Positions 58,933-64,000 of a stretch of DNA of 64,000 nt are shown here, one piece after another (positions within the stretch are counted from its first letter, which is position 1; the number at the start of each line of letters is the position of its first letter). This stretch comes from Mixophyes australis (taxonomy: Eukaryota > Chordata > Amphibia > Anura > Limnodynastidae): contig JAVHZZ010000004.1 in the NCBI GenBank assembly GCA_036250195.1, positions 251,652,028-251,716,027 on the forward strand, given 5' to 3'. The position numbers and the translations under genes are program-made. The notes beneath the pieces are model-generated. The model made no database searches. It was not told the DNA's origin and worked only from the letters and a program-made list of their open reading frames with translations.

Positions 58933-61900
58933 ATGAATCATGAATTGAATCATGAATTGAATCATGAATTGATTCATGAATCATGAATTGAATCAGGAAT
59001 CGAATCATGAATTGAATCATGAATCATGAATTGAATCATAAATCATGGATCATGAATCATAAATCATGAATTGAATCATGAATAATGAATTATGAATCAT
59101 GAATTGAATCATGAATCATGAATTATGAATCCTAAATTGAATCATGAATCATAATTTGAATCAGGAATCAAATCATGAATTGAATCATGAATCATGAGTG
59201 CATGAATTGAATCATAAATCATTAATCGAATCATGAATCATGAATTGAATCATTAATCATGAATCATGAATTGAATCATGAATCATAAATCATGAATTGA
59301 ATCATGAATCATGAATCATGAATTGAATTTATGAATCATGAATCCTAAATCGAATCATGAATCATAATATGAATCAGGAATCGAATCATGAATTGAATCA
59401 TGAATCATGAATTGAATCATGAATCATGAATCATGAATTGAATCATGAATCATTAATTATGAACTGAATCATGAATCAGGAGTCATGAATCATGAATTGA
59501 ATCATAAATCATGGATCATGAATCATAAATCATGAATTGAATCATGAATAATGAATTATGAAACATGAATTGAATCATGAATCATGAATTATGAATCATG
59601 AATTGAATCATGAATCATGAATCGAATCATGAATCATGAATTGAATCATGAATAATGAATTATGAATCATAAATCATGAATCATGAATTGAATCATGAAT
59701 AATGAATTATGAATCATGAATTGAATCATGAATCATGAATCGAATCATGAATCATGAATTGAATCATGAATCATGAATCATGAATCGAATCATGAATCAT
59801 GAATCAAGAATCATGAATTGAATCATGAAACATGAATTGAATCATGAATCATGAATCATGAATCGAATCATGAATCATGAATTGAATCATGAATCATGAA
59901 TCATGAATCGAATCATGAATCATGAATCAAGAATCATGAATCAAATCATGAATCATGAATCAAATCATGAATCATGAATTGAATCATGAATCATGAATCA
60001 TGAATTGAATCATGAATCATGAACGCATGAATTGAATCATGAATCATTAATCAAATCATGAATCATGAATTGAATCATTAATCATGAATCATGAATTGAA
60101 TCATGAATTGAATCATGAATTGAATCATGAATCATGAATTGAATCATGAATCATGAATCATGAATTGAATTTATGATTCATGAATCATAAATCGAATCAT
60201 GAATCATAATTTGAATCAGGAATCAAATCATGAAATGAATCATGAATCATGAATGCATGAATTGAATCATAAATCATTAATCGAATCATGAATCATGAAT
60301 TGAATCATTAATCATGAATTATGAATTGAATCATGAATCATGAATCATGAATTGAATCATGAATCATGAATCATGATTAATGAATTGAATTTATGAATCA
60401 TCAATCCTAAATCGAATCATGAATCATAATATGAATCAGGAATCGAATCATGAATTGAATCATGAATCATGAATTGAATCATGAATCATGAATTGAATCA
60501 TGAATCATGAATCATGAATTGAATCATGAATCATTAATTATGAACTGAATCATGAATCAGGAGTCATGAATCATGAATTGAATCATGAATTGAATCATGA
60601 ATTGATTCATGAATCATGAATTGAATCATGAATCATGAATCATGAATTGAATCAGGAATCGAATCATGAATTGAATCATGAATCATGAATTGAATCATAA
60701 ATCATGGATCATGAATCATAAATCATGAATTGAATCATGAATAATGAATTATGAATCATGAATTGAATCATGAATCATGAATTATGAATCATGAATTGAA
60801 TCATGAATCATGAATCGAATCATGAATCATGAATTGAATCATGAATCATGAATCATGAATCGAATCATGAATCATGAATTAAAAATCATGAATCGAATCA
60901 TGAATCATGAATTGAATCAAGAATCATGAATCATAAATTGAATCATGAATCATGAATCATGAATCATGAATTGAATCATGAATCGAATCATTAATCATGA
61001 ATTGAATAATGAATCATGAATCGAATCATGAATCATGAATCAAGAATCATGAATCATGAATTGAATCATGAATAATGAACGCATGAATTGAATCATGAAT
61101 TGAATCATGAATCATGAATTGAATCATGAATCATGAATCATGAATCATGAATCATGAATTGAATCGTGAATTGAATCATGAATTGAATCATGAATCATGA
61201 ATTGAATCATGAATCATGAATCGAAGCATGAATCATGAATTGAATCATGAATCATGAATCGAATCATGAATCATGAATCAAGAATCATGAATCGAATCAT
61301 GAATCATGAATTGAATCATGAATCATGAATCATGAATTGAATCATGAATCATGAACGCATAATTTGAATCATGAATCATGAATCGAATCATGAATCATGA
61401 ATTGAATCCTTAACCATGAATCATGAATCATGAATTGAATCATGAATCAGGAATCATGAATCATGAATCATAAATTGAACCATGAATCATGAATCATGAA
61501 TTGAATCATGAATTGAATCATGAATTGAATCATGAATCATGAATTGAATCATGAATCATGAATCATGAATTGAATAATGAATCATGAATTGATTCTTGAA
61601 TCATGAATTGAATCATGAATAATGAATCATAAATTGAATCATGAATCATGAATCATGAATTGAATCATAATTCATGAATCATGAATCGAATCATGAATCA
61701 TGAATCATGAATTATGAATTGAATCATGAATCGTGAATCATGAATTGAATCATAATTCATGAATCATGAATCAAATCATGAATCATGATTCATGAATCAT
61801 GAATGGAATCATAAATCATAAATTGAATCATGAATTGAATCATGAATCATGAATCATGATTTGAATCATGAATTTAATCATGAATAATGAATCGAATCAT

Positions 61901-62215
61901 AAATCATGAATTGAATCATGAATTGAATCATAAATCATGAATTGAATCTTGAATTGAATCATAAATTGAATCACGAATCATGAATCATGAATTAAATCAT
62001 GAATCATAAATCGAATCATGAATCATAAATTGAATCAGGAATCGAATCATGAATCATGAATTGAATCATGAATCATGAGTTGAATCATGAATTGAATCAT
62101 AAATTGATTCATGAATCATAAATTGATTCATGAATCATGAATCATGAATTAAATCATGAATCATGAATCATGAATTGAATCATGAATCATGAATCAAATC
62201 ATGAATCAAGAATTG
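58765..62215 (+). repeat. Arm C 8.5-kb-spaced repeat, copy 2
   Basis: This is the counterpart of 50290-53705, with the same word order and markers GAACTG at 58909, 59461 and 60542, AATTAAAAATC near 60878 and GAATGG at 61801. Offset steps (8481, 8462, 8429, 8493) show indels of a few words. One of these is an extra run near 61135-61200 that includes a GTGAATTG variant. Confidence 0.8.
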
Positions 62216-64000
62216 AATTAGGAATCGAATCATGAATTGAATCATGAATCATGAATTGAATCATGAATCATGAATCATAAATCATGAATCATGAATCATA
62301 AATCATGAATCATGAATTGAATCATGAATAATGAATTATGAATCATAAATCATGAATCATGAATTGAATCATGAATAATGAATTATGAATCATAAATTGA
62401 ATCATGAATCATGAATTATGAATCATGAATTGAATCATGAATCATGAATCGAATCATGAATCATGAATTGAATCATGAATCATGAATCATGAATCATGAA
62501 TCGAATCATGAATCATGAATCAAGAATCATGAATCGAATCATGAATCATGAATTGAATCATGAATCATGAATCATGAATTGAATCATGAATCATGAACGC
62601 ATGAATTGAATCATGAATCATTAATCGAATCATGAATCATGAATTGAATCATTAATCATGAATCATGAATCATGAATCATGAATCATGAATTGAATCATG
62701 AATTGAATCATGAATTGAATCATGAATCATGAATTGAATCATGAATCATGAATCATGAATCATGAATTGAATTTATGAATCATGAATCATAAATCGAATC
62801 ATGAATCATAATTTGAATCAGGAATCGAATCATGAATTGAATCATGAATCATGAACGCATGAATTGAATCATGAATCATTAATCGAATCATGAATCATGA
62901 ATTTAATCATTAATCATGAATCATGAATCATGAATTGAATCATGAATTGAATCATGAATCATGAATCATTAATCGAATCATGAATCATGAATTTAATCAT
63001 TAATCATGAATCATGAATCATGAATTGAATCATGAATTGAATCATGAATCATGAATTGAATCATGAATAATGAATCATGAATTGAATTTATGAATCATGA
63101 ATCATAAATCGAATCATGAATCATAATTTGAATCAAAAATTGAATCATGAATTGAATCATGAATCATGAATTGAATCATAAATCATGAATCATGAATCAT
63201 GAATTGAATTTATGAATCATGAATCATAAATCGAATCATGAATCATAATATGAATCAGGAATCGAATCATGAATTGAATCATGAATCATGAATCATGAAT
63301 TGAATCATGAATCATTAATTATGAATTGAATCATAAAACAGGAGTCATGAATAATGAATCATAAATTGAATCATGAATCATGAATTGAATCATGGATTGA
63401 ATCATGAATCATGAATTGATTCATGAATCATGAATTGAATCATGAATCATGAATCATGAATTGAATCATGAATCATAAATCATGAATTGAATCATAATTC
63501 ATGAATCATGAATCGAATCATGAATCATGAATCATGAATTATGAATTGAATCATGAATCATGAATCATGAATCATGAATCATGAATTGAATTTATTAATC
63601 ATGAATCATAAATTGAATCATGAATCATGAATTGAATCAGGAATCGAATCATAAATTGAATCATGAATCATGAATTGAATCATGAATCATGAATTGAATC
63701 ATGAATCATTAATCATGAATTGAATCATGAATCAGGAATTATGAATCATGAATCATAAATTGAACCATGAATCATGAATCATGAATTGAATCATGAATTG
63801 AATCTTTAATTGAATCATGAATCATGAATTGAATCATGAATCATGAATCATGAATTGAATAATGAATCATGAATTGATTCTTGAATCATGAATTGAATCA
63901 TGAATCATGAATCATGAATTGAATCATGAATCATGAATTGAATCATGAATCATGAATCATGAATTGAATCATAATTCATGAATCATGAATCGAATCATGA

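Larger units (their letters stand above)
1..64000. repeat. Satellite array of AATCATG heptamers and AATTG-type pentamers
   Basis: Every sequenced base falls within an array of the heptamer AATCATG (or its complement CATGATT) interspersed with the pentamers AATTG, AATCG and AATCA. Typical compound words are 7+5, 7+7+5 and 7+7+7+5 bp, giving short periods of 12, 19 and 26 bp. Single-base heptamer variants (AATTATG, AATCATA, AATCATT, AATCAAG, AATCAGG) recur at fixed places within larger units, which is what defines the higher-order repeats. A pure heptamer run read in triplets contains TGA once per 21 bp in all three frames, and the complement contains TGA likewise, so it is non-coding. No unique DNA, gene or transposon interrupts it. 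I do not recognise the family; a heterochromatic or centromere-linked location is inference. Confidence 0.97.
50095..64000 (+). repeat. Arm C: satellite returning to AATCATG polarity
   Basis: From 50095 to the window end the + strand again reads AATCATG/AATTG. Variants are the complements of those in arm B: GAACGCATG octamers (for example 51559, 52860, 55765, 58341, 60021, 62595, 62853), AATTGAACC, CAGGAGTC, AATCCTAAATCG and AATTAAAAATC (about 52408, 56660, 60878). Their shared presence and order tie arm C to arm B and not to the clean HOR of arm A. The array continues past the window end. Confidence 0.93.

Noticed and set aside
1..64000. CRISPR array
   Set aside because: There are no unique spacers between constant repeats; the intervening DNA is the same 7-bp word family, and no cas genes are present.
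1..64000. Telomere repeat tract (7-bp unit length resembles plant-type telomeres)
   Set aside because: AATCATG lacks the run of G on one strand typical of telomere repeats, the array changes polarity twice, and it has kilobase-scale higher-order structure.
1..64000. tRNA, rRNA or other structured RNA genes
   Set aside because: No stretch departs from the satellite words long enough to hold such a gene. Local hairpins are explained by the TCATGA and ATTCATGAAT palindromes of the words themselves.

Overview
This whole window is satellite DNA: one very long, AT-rich array (roughly 27% GC, estimated from its building blocks) made of tiny related words. No gene, RNA gene, transposon or unique flanking sequence is visible at any position. 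An array this long with layered higher-order repeats (HORs), plus a 200-base N gap of the kind used in scaffolded assemblies, points to a large nuclear eukaryotic genome: constitutive heterochromatin such as pericentromere, centromere, subtelomere or a heterochromatic or sex chromosome. I do not recognise the satellite and cannot name the species.

Alphabet. The base word is the heptamer AATCATG. It is punctuated by a pentamer, usually AATTG and less often AATCG or AATCA. One to several heptamers precede each pentamer, giving local periods of mostly 12, 19 and 26 bp. Heptamer tracts hold a stop codon every 21 bp in each frame, and pentamers keep shifting the phase, so the DNA is non-coding on both strands.

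Layout. Arm A (1-17000) carries AATCATG on the + strand. Its first 13.45 kb is a clean HOR with a unit of about 2.55-2.71 kb: four full units and a truncated fifth, with one unit enlarged by a 905-bp tandem duplication. The last 3.5 kb (13452-17000) is more degenerate. A run of exactly 200 N follows (17001-17200). Arm B (17201-50094) has the opposite polarity (CATGATT on +). It shows a 2.70-kb repeat pair, a near-identical 5.1-kb tandem pair (about 21.02-31.21 kb), a 1.05-kb tandem duplication, and then a super-repeat of about 9.9 kb whose second copy is cut off at 50094. Arm C (50095-64000) returns to + polarity, with segments repeated at about 8.46-8.51 kb, 6.83 kb, 3.44 kb and 310 bp.

Relationships. 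Arms B and C share diagnostic variants (AACGCATG octamer, GAACC, CAGGAGTC, AATTAAAAATC) that are absent from the clean arm A HOR. The reverse complement of about 49490-50061 aligns word for word with about 58341-58932. B and C are therefore one family joined head to head; A is a separate subfamily. The most notable features are the two polarity switches (one sequenced through at 50094/50095, one hidden by the gap) and a pattern in which the pentamer spectrum equals a CpG word and its deamination products.
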